This document shows positions 27,009-35,500 of a stretch of 64,000 bases of DNA, in pieces. Both the position numbers and the translations under genes were made by a program. Origin of the DNA: Azospirillum brasilense. Its GTDB lineage: Bacteria; Pseudomonadota; Alphaproteobacteria; Azospirillales; Azospirillaceae. A model generated the notes under the pieces. The model made no database searches. It was given only the letters and a program-made list of their open reading frames with translations, and had not been told where the DNA came from. The stretch covers positions 496,001 to 560,000 of the forward strand of contig NZ_CP032346.1 of assembly GCF_005222205.1 (NCBI RefSeq), in the 5' to 3' direction. Numbering within the stretch: position 1 is the stretch's first letter; each line of letters opens with the position of its first letter.

Positions 27009-27551
27009 ATGGCCAAGCGCAAGACCGCCACCGCAAAGACCGTCGAAGCCGCTCCGTCGCTTGAAGCGGCCGAGGCGCTCGCCACCGACACCGGGGCGGA
27101 GATCGTCCTGAACACCAACTTCGTGGCCATCGAGCAGGACGCGGTCGCCCTGCTGCACGCCGCCAGCCTGCTGGTCGAAGCCGACACGCCGGAGAAGGCG
27201 AGCCACGCGCTGGACCACAACCTGCGCCTCTGGGTCGCCATCAAGACGGTGCTCCAGAACGAAGAGAACACCCTGGACTCCGAGGTGAAGGCGAATCTGC
27301 GCAACCTCGCGCAGTATGTCACCGTCACCACCATGGAAGCGACCAAGGGCTCCATCGAGGCGCGCAAGCTGGTCTCGCTGTCGCGCATCAACATGCACAT
27401 CGCGGAAGGCCTGCTGCACGGCCAGAAGACCCGCATGGTGCAGGAGCGCGCCTATGAGATCTGGGAGCGCGAGGGCCGCCCGAACGGGCGCGAGATGGAC
27501 CACTGGCTGCTGGCCGAGGCCGAAATCGCCGAGATGCTCAACAACCGCTGA
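27009..27551 (+). CDS. FlaF-like domain fused to DUF2934
   Basis: Protein of 180 residues. Residues 38-125 (ALDHNLRLWVAIKTVLQNEENTLDSEVKANLRNLAQYV) follow the pattern of FlaF, a flagellin-synthesis regulator of alphaproteobacteria. The C-terminal 35 residues (AYEIWEREGRPNGREMDHWLLAEAEI) match DUF2934. No flagellar genes are adjacent. The ATG at 27009 (MAKRKTAT) is preferred to an upstream in-frame start. The FlaF assignment is from pattern memory and should be tested by profile search. Confidence 0.65.
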   Translation: MAKRKTATAKTVEAAPSLEAAEALATDTGAEIVLNTNFVAIEQDAVALLHAASLLVEADTPEKASHALDHNLRLWVAIKTVLQNEENTLDSEVKANLRNLAQYVTVTTMEATKGSIEARKLVSLSRINMHIAEGLLHGQKTRMVQERAYEIWEREGRPNGREMDHWLLAEAEIAEMLNNR

Positions 27552-27667
27552 CGGGGCCATACGGCGGCCGGATCGGCGGGGCGCCGCAATCCGGCCATTC
27601 CGTCAGGACATGACCGCCCGTGTCGCGGCAACGTGACGCGGGTGGTTGCGCTTGATAGCATCCGGGC

Positions 27668-28630
27668 GTGACTGCGCCTCCCCTCTCCCCCGCCCCCGCC
27701 CGTCCCGCGACGCCCCGCCATGTCCGCGTGGAGAACGTACCGCTCGGCATCGTCATGATGCTGGGATCGGTGCTGCTGTTCTCCGTGATGAACGTGCTGG
27801 TGAAGCTGCTCTCAGAGACGTACCCCGTCATCGAGGTGACCTTCTTCCGCAACGCCATGGCGCTGATCCCCGTGGCGGTGGTCATCTCGCTCCAGGGTGG
27901 CTGGATCAACAACCTGCGGACCGAACGGCCGATGGGGCATGTCTGGCGCTCGGTCGTCGGGCTGACCGCCATGTCGCTGACCTTCTGGTCCTTCAACCTG
28001 CTGCCGCTGGGCGACGCGGTGGCGCTGAACTTTTCGGCCCCGCTGTTCCTCACCGCCCTGTCGGTGCCGCTGCTTGGCGAAAAGGTCGGCATCCACCGCT
28101 GGAGCGCGGTGCTGGTCGGCTTCGTCGGCGTGCTCATCATGGTCCGGCCGTCCGGCGAGATGCTGACGCATCTGGGCGCCCTGGTCGCGCTCGGCGCCGC
28201 CTTCTGCCAGTCCTTCGCGATGGTGGCGATCCGTCAGCTCAGCAAGACCGAGCGCGCCAACACCATCGTCTTCTACTTCACGGCGATCACCACCCTGATC
28301 CTGGCGCTGGTGATGCCCTTCGTGTGGGTCACCCCGCGCAGCCTGACCGATTTCGCCCTGCTGTCGGCGACCGGCGTGCTGGGCGGCGGAGCCCAGCTGT
28401 TCCTGACGCGGGCCTATTCGCTGGCCCCGGCGGCGGTGGTCGCGCCCTTCAACTACGCCGCGCTCCTGTGGGCCGTGCTGTTCGGCTGGCTGCTGTGGAA
28501 CGAGATGCCGACCCTGCACATGGTGTCGGGGGCCGCCGTGGTGGCGGTGAGCGGCCTCTACATCCTGCACCGCGAGACCCGCCGGCGCCTTCCCCCCAGC
28601 CCGCCCGCGATGGGCGGCGGCGGCGACTGA
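27668..28630 (+). CDS. EamA/DMT-family exporter
   Basis: Inner-membrane transporter of 320 residues with ten hydrophobic helices in two EamA repeats (first from about residue 25, second from about 170). The first repeat shows VTFFRNAMALIPV and a LNFSAPLFLTALSVPLLGEKVG loop typical of the RhaT/EamA group. The substrate is unknown; relatives export amino acids or metabolites. It starts at a GTG (MTAPPLSPAP) and is convergent with the hybrid kinase gene 34 bp downstream. Confidence 0.9.
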   Translation: MTAPPLSPAPARPATPRHVRVENVPLGIVMMLGSVLLFSVMNVLVKLLSETYPVIEVTFFRNAMALIPVAVVISLQGGWINNLRTERPMGHVWRSVVGLTAMSLTFWSFNLLPLGDAVALNFSAPLFLTALSVPLLGEKVGIHRWSAVLVGFVGVLIMVRPSGEMLTHLGALVALGAAFCQSFAMVAIRQLSKTERANTIVFYFTAITTLILALVMPFVWVTPRSLTDFALLSATGVLGGGAQLFLTRAYSLAPAAVVAPFNYAALLWAVLFGWLLWNEMPTLHMVSGAAVVAVSGLYILHRETRRRLPPSPPAMGGGGD

Positions 28631-28664
28631 TCCCCCCGAATCCGGCGGCCCGATCCGGCCGGCC

Positions 28665-31600
28665 TCACTCCGCCGGTTGCAGGGAGCGCTCCATGGCCCC
28701 GGCGAGCTGGCGCGGCGTCACCGGCTTGTGCATCAGTCCGAAACCATGGCGCACGGCGTCGCGCTGGCATTCGGGTCCGGTTTCCCCGGTCACGACGATG
28801 GCCGGAATCTCGGCGTCGAACAGCCGGCGGATGTCGAGGATGGCGTCGGTGCCGACCCTGCCCTCGCGCAACCGGTAGTCGGCGATGATGATGTCGGGCT
28901 TGCGGCTGGCCGACCGCAGCTTCTCCACCGCCTGCTCCCCCGAGCCGGCGATCAGGACCTCGTAGCCCCACTCGCGCAGGATCGCCTGAAGACCCAGCAG
29001 AACGATGGCGTCGTCGTCGATGACCACCGCCAGCCGTTCCGCCCCCGCGCCGGCCACCACCGGCGCGGAGGCCGGGGACACGGCTTCCACGGGCTTCGGC
29101 GTTTCGCCCAACGGCACCTCGATGGTGAAGACGGAGCCGACGCCGGGCGTGGAGCGGACGGTCACCGGATGCCCGAGAAGCTGGCCGATGCGCTGCACGA
29201 TGGCGAGGCCCAGCCCGAGCCCCTGGCTGCGGTCGCGCTCCGGGTTGCCGACCTGATGGAACTCCTCGAAGATGCGGGGCAGATGCTCGTCCGAGATGCC
29301 GATGCCGGTGTCGGCCACGGTGATCCGCATCCATCCGTCCACGACCGTGCAGGTGATGACGATCTTGCCCCGTTCCGTGTAGCGGATGGCGTTCTCCACG
29401 AGGTTGCGGATCATCCGGCCCAGCAGCACGCGGTCGGAACGGATGTTCAGCGGGCATCCCTCCATCGTCCAGTCGAGCCCCTTGCCACGGGCCACCGGGG
29501 CGTAGCCCGCCGCGATGTGGTCGAGGAGAAGCGCCACCGGGAAGTCCTCCAGCGTCGGCTTGACCACCCCGGCGTCCAGACGCGACACGTCGAGCAGGCT
29601 GTCCAGCAACCCTTTCAGCGCATCCAGCCCGCTTTCCAGCAGGCGCAGCGCCTTCCTCCCCTTCTCCCCCTGGACATGGCTATGCAGCGCCCCGGAGAAC
29701 AGGAACAGCGATTGCATCGGCTGGCGCAGGTCGTGGCTGGCCGAGGCGAGGAATTTCGATTTCGACAGGGCCGCCCGCTCCGCCTCCTCCTTGGCGCGCC
29801 GCAGGGCGTCCTCGGCCTCCAGGCGGTCGGTCACGTCGGTGTTGGTGCCGAACCACAGCACGACGGCGCCATCGGCGTCGCGCACCGGCAGCGCCCGCGA
29901 CAGGAACCAGCGGAAGGCTCCGTCCCGTCCGGCCATGGGAAAGGTGTCCTCCCACGGTTCCCCGGTCTGGAAGGAGCGCCGAAGGCTGGCCGTGACGCGC
30001 TCCGCGTGGTCGGCGGGAAGGATCCCGTCCCACAGAGGACCGGAAGCGGCGTCCGCGCCCTCGACGACGCCCGTGTAGTCATACCATCTTTGATTGTACC
30101 AAAAGATCCGCCCGTCCGGGTGGGCCATCCAGGCGAGCTGCGGGATGGAGTCCGCCAGCGTGCGGAAGCGCAACCCGACCTCCTCCGCCTCCTCCTTGGC
30201 GGCCTGCATGGCGTTGCGCGCCTCGAAGATGTCGGTGATGTCGGTGGAGGTGCCGAACCAGCGCTCCTCTCCGGTCTCCGGGTCGGTGATCGGCAGGGCA
30301 CGCTGCTTGAACCAGCGGTAGGTGCCGGCGGCGCTGCGGATGCGCGCCTCGGTGTCGAAGATCGTCCGCGCTTCGACCGACTGCATCCAAACCGTGAGAA
30401 GGCGCTTTCGATCGTCGGGATGAATGGACTCGGACCAGCCGAAATCCCGTGCCTCGTCCGCCCGCTGGCCGGTGTAGGACAGCCATTGCTGGCTGAGGAA
30501 ATCGCAACCGCCGTCCGCCCGGCAGGTCCAGACCATCTGCGGAAGCGCTTCCAGAAGGGTGCGGTAGCGCTGTTCGCTGGCCCGCAGGGCGGCTTCCGCC
30601 GCGCGGTGGGCGGACACGTCGCGGAAGTAGATGGACAGGCCGCCGCCCGCCTGCGGATAGACGTTGAACATGGTCCAGCGCCGAAAGATGCCGGACAGCG
30701 CCTCGAACTCCCGCGGCTGCTGATCGGCCATGGCGGCCTCGAAGGTGCGGATGACCGTGTTGCCGGCCACATCCGGAAACAGGTCCAGCAGACAACGCCC
30801 GACCATGTCTTCGCGCGGGCGCTCGAACATCTCCTGGGCGCGCTTGTTCACGTAGGTGATCCGCCAGTCGCGGTCGATGGCGTAGAAGGCGTCGCCGATG
30901 CTTTCCAGGATCTGGTTCGCCTGCTCGACCGCGCGCTCCAGCGCCCGCTCGGCGAGAAGACGCTTGCTGATGTCCTGGAAATAGATCGCCAGACCGGCGG
31001 AGGACGGGAAGACCCTCAGGAAGAGCCAGACGCCGAGCGGCGCGAAGTAAGCCTCGAACTCGTCGGGATGGCGATCCCTCATGGCGACGTGCAGGCGGTC
31101 CCAGAGCACGGTTCCCATGGCGTCGGGAAAGGCCTCCCACAGCCGCTGCCCGGTCAGGTCGCTGCTGCCGCCCATCAGGCCGCGCGCGCGTCCGTTCATG
31201 TAGACGATGCGCCAGGACCGGTCGACCTCGTAGACGCCGTCCGTCGTGCTTTCCAGAATGGCGTGGGACCGCCGGTCGGCTTCCGCCGCGGCCTCCGCCA
31301 CCTTCGCGCGGCGCTCCGCCTCCTCCCGCCGATTGTGGGAGCGCACCAGGGCCCAGGCGACCAGCGCCGCCACCGCCAGCGCGCCCACCCCGCCGCCGGC
31401 GACCGTATAGACCGTGCGACGCGCCGCCGCCTGGATCGGTTCGGCCGGGGTGCCGAGAGCCAGGAGCCAACCGGACGCGGCGATTGAGCCGGCCTTCGCC
31501 GACAGCACGTCCTCCCCCTGACGGGTGTGGGACAGGAAGAATTCCTCGCCGGTCCTCAGCGCCTGGATGAGGGCCTCGGGCGCCGGCTGCCCGATCGCCG

Positions 31601-32240
31601 GATCAAAGGCCGTTTCAGACCTCGTGCGGGCGACGATCCGACCGTCGCGGTCGAGCAGAGCGCCGACCCAGCTCGGCGTCACCACCTGATCGATCAGGAC
31701 CTGACGCAGGGACCAGGCCCGCACATAGGCGGTCAGCACCAGCCGCACCTCGCCCACGCCCCACACCGGCACGCTGACCGCGAAGACCGGTTCCACCTTG
31801 CCGGCCGGGTCCAGGATGACGCCGCTGACCCAAGCCTCCCCCGACTGGAACACCCGCTCGACCTGGGCAGCCCGGGCGGCGGGATCGATCGCGCCGGCGT
31901 CCGGCTCCTGCGGCCGTTGGAGCAGGGTGACCAGGCCCTGGCGGTCGCGCACCTCCAGGGCGACCCAATCCGAACGCTGCCGCAGCGCACGCTCCGACCG
32001 CTCCTTCCAGACGGCGCGGTCGCCGATGTCCAGCGAACGGGCCGAGGACATGATCTCGAGCGCGCTGCGCGTCATAAGGATGCGCCCGTCCACCGTCCGC
32101 ACCGCCGCGTCGGTGGCGTGGCGGACCAGCTCCTCCACCGACCGCTCCTGTTGCCGGTCAACCAGCATGATCGCGGCCACCGCAAAGGCGACAAGCGGAA
32201 GAAGCGCCAGCAGGGCCACAAAGGGGAGACGAAGGCGCAT
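28665..32240 (-). CDS. Hybrid sensor histidine kinase with four PAS domains
   Basis: Membrane hybrid kinase of 1191 residues. Transmembrane helices at about 7-27 and 278-299 bound a Cache-like periplasmic domain. Four PAS domains follow (about 325-425, 442-545, 556-672, 690-805). HisKA has H836 in SASHDLRQPMQSLFLF, then HATPase (LVENAIRYT, ADTGIGIS) and a C-terminal receiver with IIADYRLREG. The DLRQPMQ form of H-box is typical of PAS-rich hybrid kinases. No separate response regulator is adjacent, so output goes through the receiver or an unlinked partner. It is divergent from an MFS exporter. Confidence 0.95.
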   Translation of the reverse strand: MRLRLPFVALLALLPLVAFAVAAIMLVDRQQERSVEELVRHATDAAVRTVDGRILMTRSALEIMSSARSLDIGDRAVWKERSERALRQRSDWVALEVRDRQGLVTLLQRPQEPDAGAIDPAARAAQVERVFQSGEAWVSGVILDPAGKVEPVFAVSVPVWGVGEVRLVLTAYVRAWSLRQVLIDQVVTPSWVGALLDRDGRIVARTRSETAFDPAIGQPAPEALIQALRTGEEFFLSHTRQGEDVLSAKAGSIAASGWLLALGTPAEPIQAAARRTVYTVAGGGVGALAVAALVAWALVRSHNRREEAERRAKVAEAAAEADRRSHAILESTTDGVYEVDRSWRIVYMNGRARGLMGGSSDLTGQRLWEAFPDAMGTVLWDRLHVAMRDRHPDEFEAYFAPLGVWLFLRVFPSSAGLAIYFQDISKRLLAERALERAVEQANQILESIGDAFYAIDRDWRITYVNKRAQEMFERPREDMVGRCLLDLFPDVAGNTVIRTFEAAMADQQPREFEALSGIFRRWTMFNVYPQAGGGLSIYFRDVSAHRAAEAALRASEQRYRTLLEALPQMVWTCRADGGCDFLSQQWLSYTGQRADEARDFGWSESIHPDDRKRLLTVWMQSVEARTIFDTEARIRSAAGTYRWFKQRALPITDPETGEERWFGTSTDITDIFEARNAMQAAKEEAEEVGLRFRTLADSIPQLAWMAHPDGRIFWYNQRWYDYTGVVEGADAASGPLWDGILPADHAERVTASLRRSFQTGEPWEDTFPMAGRDGAFRWFLSRALPVRDADGAVVLWFGTNTDVTDRLEAEDALRRAKEEAERAALSKSKFLASASHDLRQPMQSLFLFSGALHSHVQGEKGRKALRLLESGLDALKGLLDSLLDVSRLDAGVVKPTLEDFPVALLLDHIAAGYAPVARGKGLDWTMEGCPLNIRSDRVLLGRMIRNLVENAIRYTERGKIVITCTVVDGWMRITVADTGIGISDEHLPRIFEEFHQVGNPERDRSQGLGLGLAIVQRIGQLLGHPVTVRSTPGVGSVFTIEVPLGETPKPVEAVSPASAPVVAGAGAERLAVVIDDDAIVLLGLQAILREWGYEVLIAGSGEQAVEKLRSASRKPDIIIADYRLREGRVGTDAILDIRRLFDAEIPAIVVTGETGPECQRDAVRHGFGLMHKPVTPRQLAGAMERSLQPAE

Positions 32241-32513
32241 ACCCGATTTTCACAGACTGTTGACGTCGCCCACTATAGAGAGGCACCCAAGCGACTCCCA
32301 CAGAATCCGCCCATCTATCACTATTTTCAGGAGCGACCGCGTGGAGTTCTTGGCATTTTCAAATGAAAGTTGGAGGCGCCACAAAAAGTGGTAGTGCGCG
32401 GCGCACGGGGTGCGCAAGGCGACAGGGCGTTGAGGTGTCGATGTCCAAATATCGATGGCGGGCCTGCGGGAATTCGATTTGCCGCGGAGACAGGCGGGCG
32501 GCACATTGGTCCG

Positions 32514-33779
32514 ATGCCTGATTCCATGCCCCGTTCCACCTCCGCCGGTCGAAGCGGCGACATCCGCTTCGGCGAGTTTGTCGCGCTCATGGCCCTTTTG
32601 ATGGCGCTGACGGCGCTGTCCATCGACATCATGCTCGTCGCCTTGCCGGACATCGCCACCTCGTTCGGGGTGGTGCGGGAAAACGATCGGCAGCTCGTCA
32701 TCACCGCCTACATGCTGGGCTTCGCGGTCGGGCAGCCCTTCCACGGACCGTTGTCGGACCGGTTCGGACGCAAGCCGGTGCTGGCCGCCGGTCTGGTGAT
32801 CTTCGCCATCGGGTCGCTGGGCGCGGTCTTCGCCCCCAGCTTCACCGCGCTGCTGGCCGCCCGCGCGCTTCAGGGCTTCGGCGCCGCCGCCCCGCGCGTC
32901 GTCGCCATCGCCATCGTGCGCGACCGCTTCGTCGGGCGCGACATGGCGCGGGTGATGTCCTTCGTGATGATGATCTTCATCATCGTGCCGATCATCGCCC
33001 CGGCGCTGGGCGAGGGAATCCTGCATCTCGGCACTTGGCCGTGGGTGTTCGGCGCTCTGTTCCTGGCGGGCGTTGCCGCTTTCGCCTGGTCGATGCTGCG
33101 GCTGACGGAAACCCGCGCGCCGGAAGACCGGATGCCGCTGTCCCCCGCGGCGCTCGGCCACGCCTTCCACAAGGTGATGACGACCCGCGCGACGGTTGGC
33201 TACACCGCGGCGATGGGGCTGCTGTTCGGCGGGCTGCTGAGCTACGTCGGCAGCGCCCAGCAGATTTTCGTGGACGTCTATGGGCTGGGGGCGATGTTCC
33301 CGGTGGCCTTCGGCGCCATCGCCGGCGTGATGGCGCTCGCTTCCCTGGTCAACGCGCGGCTGGTCGGGCGGGTCGGCATGCACCGGGTGTCGCACGTCGC
33401 CCTGATCGGCTACACGCTGACCGGTGTCGCCATGGCGCTGCTCGGCTTTCCGGAGCATCCGCCGCTGCTCGGCCTCGGCCTGTTCATGGCGGCGATCTTC
33501 TTCTGCTTCGGCCTGATCGCGCCCAATTTCAACGCCATGGCGATGGAGCCGCTGGGCCATGTGGCGGGCATGGGATCGTCCTTCGTCGGCTTCTTCAGCA
33601 CCGGTATGGCGGCGGTGGTCGGCTGGATCGTCGGCCAGTCCTTCGACGGCACCGTGCGCCCGCTGACCATCGGCTTCACCGTGCTGGGCGGGCTGGCGCT
33701 GCTGACGGTGCTGCTGACCGAACGCGGAACGCTGATGCGCTCCACCCACGCGGCCGCCGCGCCGCAACCGGGGGACTGA
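32514..33779 (+). CDS. Bcr/CflA-type MFS multidrug exporter
   Basis: Major-facilitator proton antiporter of 421 residues with twelve hydrophobic helices. The drug:H+ antiporter motifs are visible: an N-terminal LSIDIMLVALPDIATSFGV and motif A GPLSDRFGRKPVL. QRF/QGFGAAAPRVVAIAIVRD in the middle is typical of the Bcr/CflA group. The start at 32514 (MPDSMPRSTS) is an estimate; ATG 32526 is also possible, and neither has a strong SD. The substrate is unknown. Confidence 0.9.
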   Translation: MPDSMPRSTSAGRSGDIRFGEFVALMALLMALTALSIDIMLVALPDIATSFGVVRENDRQLVITAYMLGFAVGQPFHGPLSDRFGRKPVLAAGLVIFAIGSLGAVFAPSFTALLAARALQGFGAAAPRVVAIAIVRDRFVGRDMARVMSFVMMIFIIVPIIAPALGEGILHLGTWPWVFGALFLAGVAAFAWSMLRLTETRAPEDRMPLSPAALGHAFHKVMTTRATVGYTAAMGLLFGGLLSYVGSAQQIFVDVYGLGAMFPVAFGAIAGVMALASLVNARLVGRVGMHRVSHVALIGYTLTGVAMALLGFPEHPPLLGLGLFMAAIFFCFGLIAPNFNAMAMEPLGHVAGMGSSFVGFFSTGMAAVVGWIVGQSFDGTVRPLTIGFTVLGGLALLTVLLTERGTLMRSTHAAAAPQPGD

Positions 33780-33910
33780 CACCCGCGGAGGCATCGGGCG
33801 GCAGGGCGTCTCCGTCCTTGCCGCCGGTGTGCCCGATTGGGCATAACGTGCGCGACGCGCCCTGGAGGGCGCCCTGGCGGGCACGGGCCCATCACGCGCG
33901 GGAGGGGACG

Positions 33911-34855
33911 GTGTTCCGCAAATTCGTCTATCTGCTGGCCCTGGCGCGCGAGCAGCATTTCGGCCGGGCGGCGGAAGCCTGCCACGTCTCCCAGCCGACG
34001 CTGTCCAACGCCATCCGCCAGCTCGAGGACGAGTTGCGCGTGCCCATCGTCGAACGTGGGCAGAAATTCTCCGGCTTCACGCCGGAAGGGCTGAAGGTGC
34101 TCGAATACGCCCGCCGCATCGTCGCGGAGCGGGACGGGCTGTACCAGGAGCTGACGGCGCTGGGCCAGGGCCTGTCCGGCCATCTGCGGATCGGCGCCAT
34201 CCCGACCGCCCTGCCCGCCGTCCCCCATGTGCTGGCCCGCTTCGCCGAACGCTACCCGCAGATCCGCTCCAGCGTGCGCTCACTCAGTTCGCGGGACATC
34301 CAGCGCGACCTCGACGGGTTCGAGCTGGACGCCGCCGTCACCTACCTCGACAACGAGCCGCTGAGCAACGTCCGCACCGTTCCGCTGTTCTCGGAGCGGT
34401 ACTTCCTGCTGGCTCAGCGCCGCCAGGTCCGCGAGGGCGCCACCAGCATCCGCTGGGCGGACGCGGCGAAGCTGCCGCTGTGCCTGCTCACCCCCGACAT
34501 GCAGAACCGGCGCATCGCCGACACCGCCTTCCGCATGGCCGACCGGACGGTGGTTCCGCTGATGGAGACGAACTCCATCGTCACGATCTACACCATCGTG
34601 CGCAGCGGTCTGGCGGCCAGCGTGGTGCCCAGCCAGCTCCTCACCCTGGTCGCGCTCCACCCCGATCTGGTGGCCCTGCCGCTGACCGAGCCGGACCTCA
34701 CCTACGCCGTCGGACTCGTCTACGCCGACCGCGAACCGCCGGCCCCGCTCGCCAAGGCGCTGGCCGCCGTGGCCGCGGAACCGGGCCTCGCCGAGCGCGT
34801 GCGCGCCTTGACCGATGAGGCCCTGGCCCCCTGGGGTTCGTCAAAAGGGCTATGA
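33911..34855 (+). CDS. fdsR: LysR-type regulator of the formate dehydrogenase operon
   Basis: LysR transcription factor of 314 residues. The N-terminal helix-turn-helix (REQHFGRAAEACHVSQPTLSNAIRQLEDEL) is followed by an effector-binding domain (SGHLRIGAIPTALPAVPHVL). The GTG at 33911 (VFRKFVYLLALAREQHF) has GGGAGG upstream and matches the family-typical N-terminus. It lies 156 bp upstream of fdsG on the same strand, with a T-N11-A palindrome in between. By position it is the FdsR equivalent, probably sensing formate or a related metabolite. Confidence 0.8.
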   Translation: MFRKFVYLLALAREQHFGRAAEACHVSQPTLSNAIRQLEDELRVPIVERGQKFSGFTPEGLKVLEYARRIVAERDGLYQELTALGQGLSGHLRIGAIPTALPAVPHVLARFAERYPQIRSSVRSLSSRDIQRDLDGFELDAAVTYLDNEPLSNVRTVPLFSERYFLLAQRRQVREGATSIRWADAAKLPLCLLTPDMQNRRIADTAFRMADRTVVPLMETNSIVTIYTIVRSGLAASVVPSQLLTLVALHPDLVALPLTEPDLTYAVGLVYADREPPAPLAKALAAVAAEPGLAERVRALTDEALAPWGSSKGL

Positions 34856-34886
34856 TCTCAAGGGCATAACCGTGAAGTCCGTGTGG

Positions 34887-34905
34887 TGATAGCGAAACCC
34901 TATCA
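34887..34905 (+). promoter_or_regulatory. LysR-type operator before fdsG (TGATAG-N7-CTATCA)
   Basis: Perfect 6-bp arms TGATAG (34887-34892) and CTATCA (34900-34905) with a 7-bp spacer. The inner T34890 and A34902 are 11 bp apart, giving the classical T-N11-A LysR box with dyad symmetry. It lies 107 bp upstream of the fdsG ATG, in the only sizeable gap of the locus. Confidence 0.7.
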
Positions 34906-35011
34906 TCGCATCAGAAAATCAAATTTGCCCGCCTCCCCCAATGTCCGTAACGCTGACGGACGAGACACCAACGAAGCGCCGCCGATCCAGGCGGGCGCGG
35001 GGGAGGAGACC

Positions 35012-35500
35012 ATGAACGCCCGATCTCCATGGAGCGCGGAACGCGCCACGGCGGTGATCGCCGCCAACCGTCACCTGCGCGGCGCCCTGCTGCCGATGCT
35101 GCACGCTCTCCAGGAGGAGTTCGGCTGCATCGACGAGGAAGCCATCCCGCTGCTGGCGCGTGAGCTGAACCTGTCGCGCGCCGACGTGCACGGGGTGGTG
35201 TCCTTCTACCACGAATTCCGCCGCAGCCGCCCGGGCCGCCACACGATCAAGGTCTGCCGGGCCGAGGCCTGCCAATCGATGAACGCCGACGGGCTGATCG
35301 ACCACATCCGCCGGCGCCTGAAGGTGGACTTCCACGAGACCACCGCCGACGACGCCTTCTCGCTGGAGCCGGTCTTCTGCCTGGGTAACTGCGCCCTGGC
35401 CCCCGCCGTGATGGTGGACGAGACGCTGCATGGCCGGGTCAGCCCGGCCCGCTTCGACGCCATCGCCGCCTCCACCCTGGCCACGGAGGCCGCGCGATGA
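35012..35500 (+). CDS. fdsG: NAD-dependent formate dehydrogenase, gamma subunit
   Basis: Thioredoxin-like [2Fe-2S] subunit of 162 residues, related to NuoE, in the soluble FdsABG complex. The four cluster cysteines are visible in KVCRAEACQSM and FCLGNCALAPAVM. GGGGGAGGAG immediately precedes the ATG at 35012, excluding the longer in-frame start at 34883, which lies inside the LysR box. It overlaps fdsB by ATGA. Confidence 0.95.
   Translation: MNARSPWSAERATAVIAANRHLRGALLPMLHALQEEFGCIDEEAIPLLARELNLSRADVHGVVSFYHEFRRSRPGRHTIKVCRAEACQSMNADGLIDHIRRRLKVDFHETTADDAFSLEPVFCLGNCALAPAVMVDETLHGRVSPARFDAIAASTLATEAAR

Noticed and set aside
28677-31487. 936-residue plus-strand frame
   Set aside because: Antisense to the hybrid sensor kinase; composition (His/Arg/Gln-rich, no domains) is that of a shadow frame.
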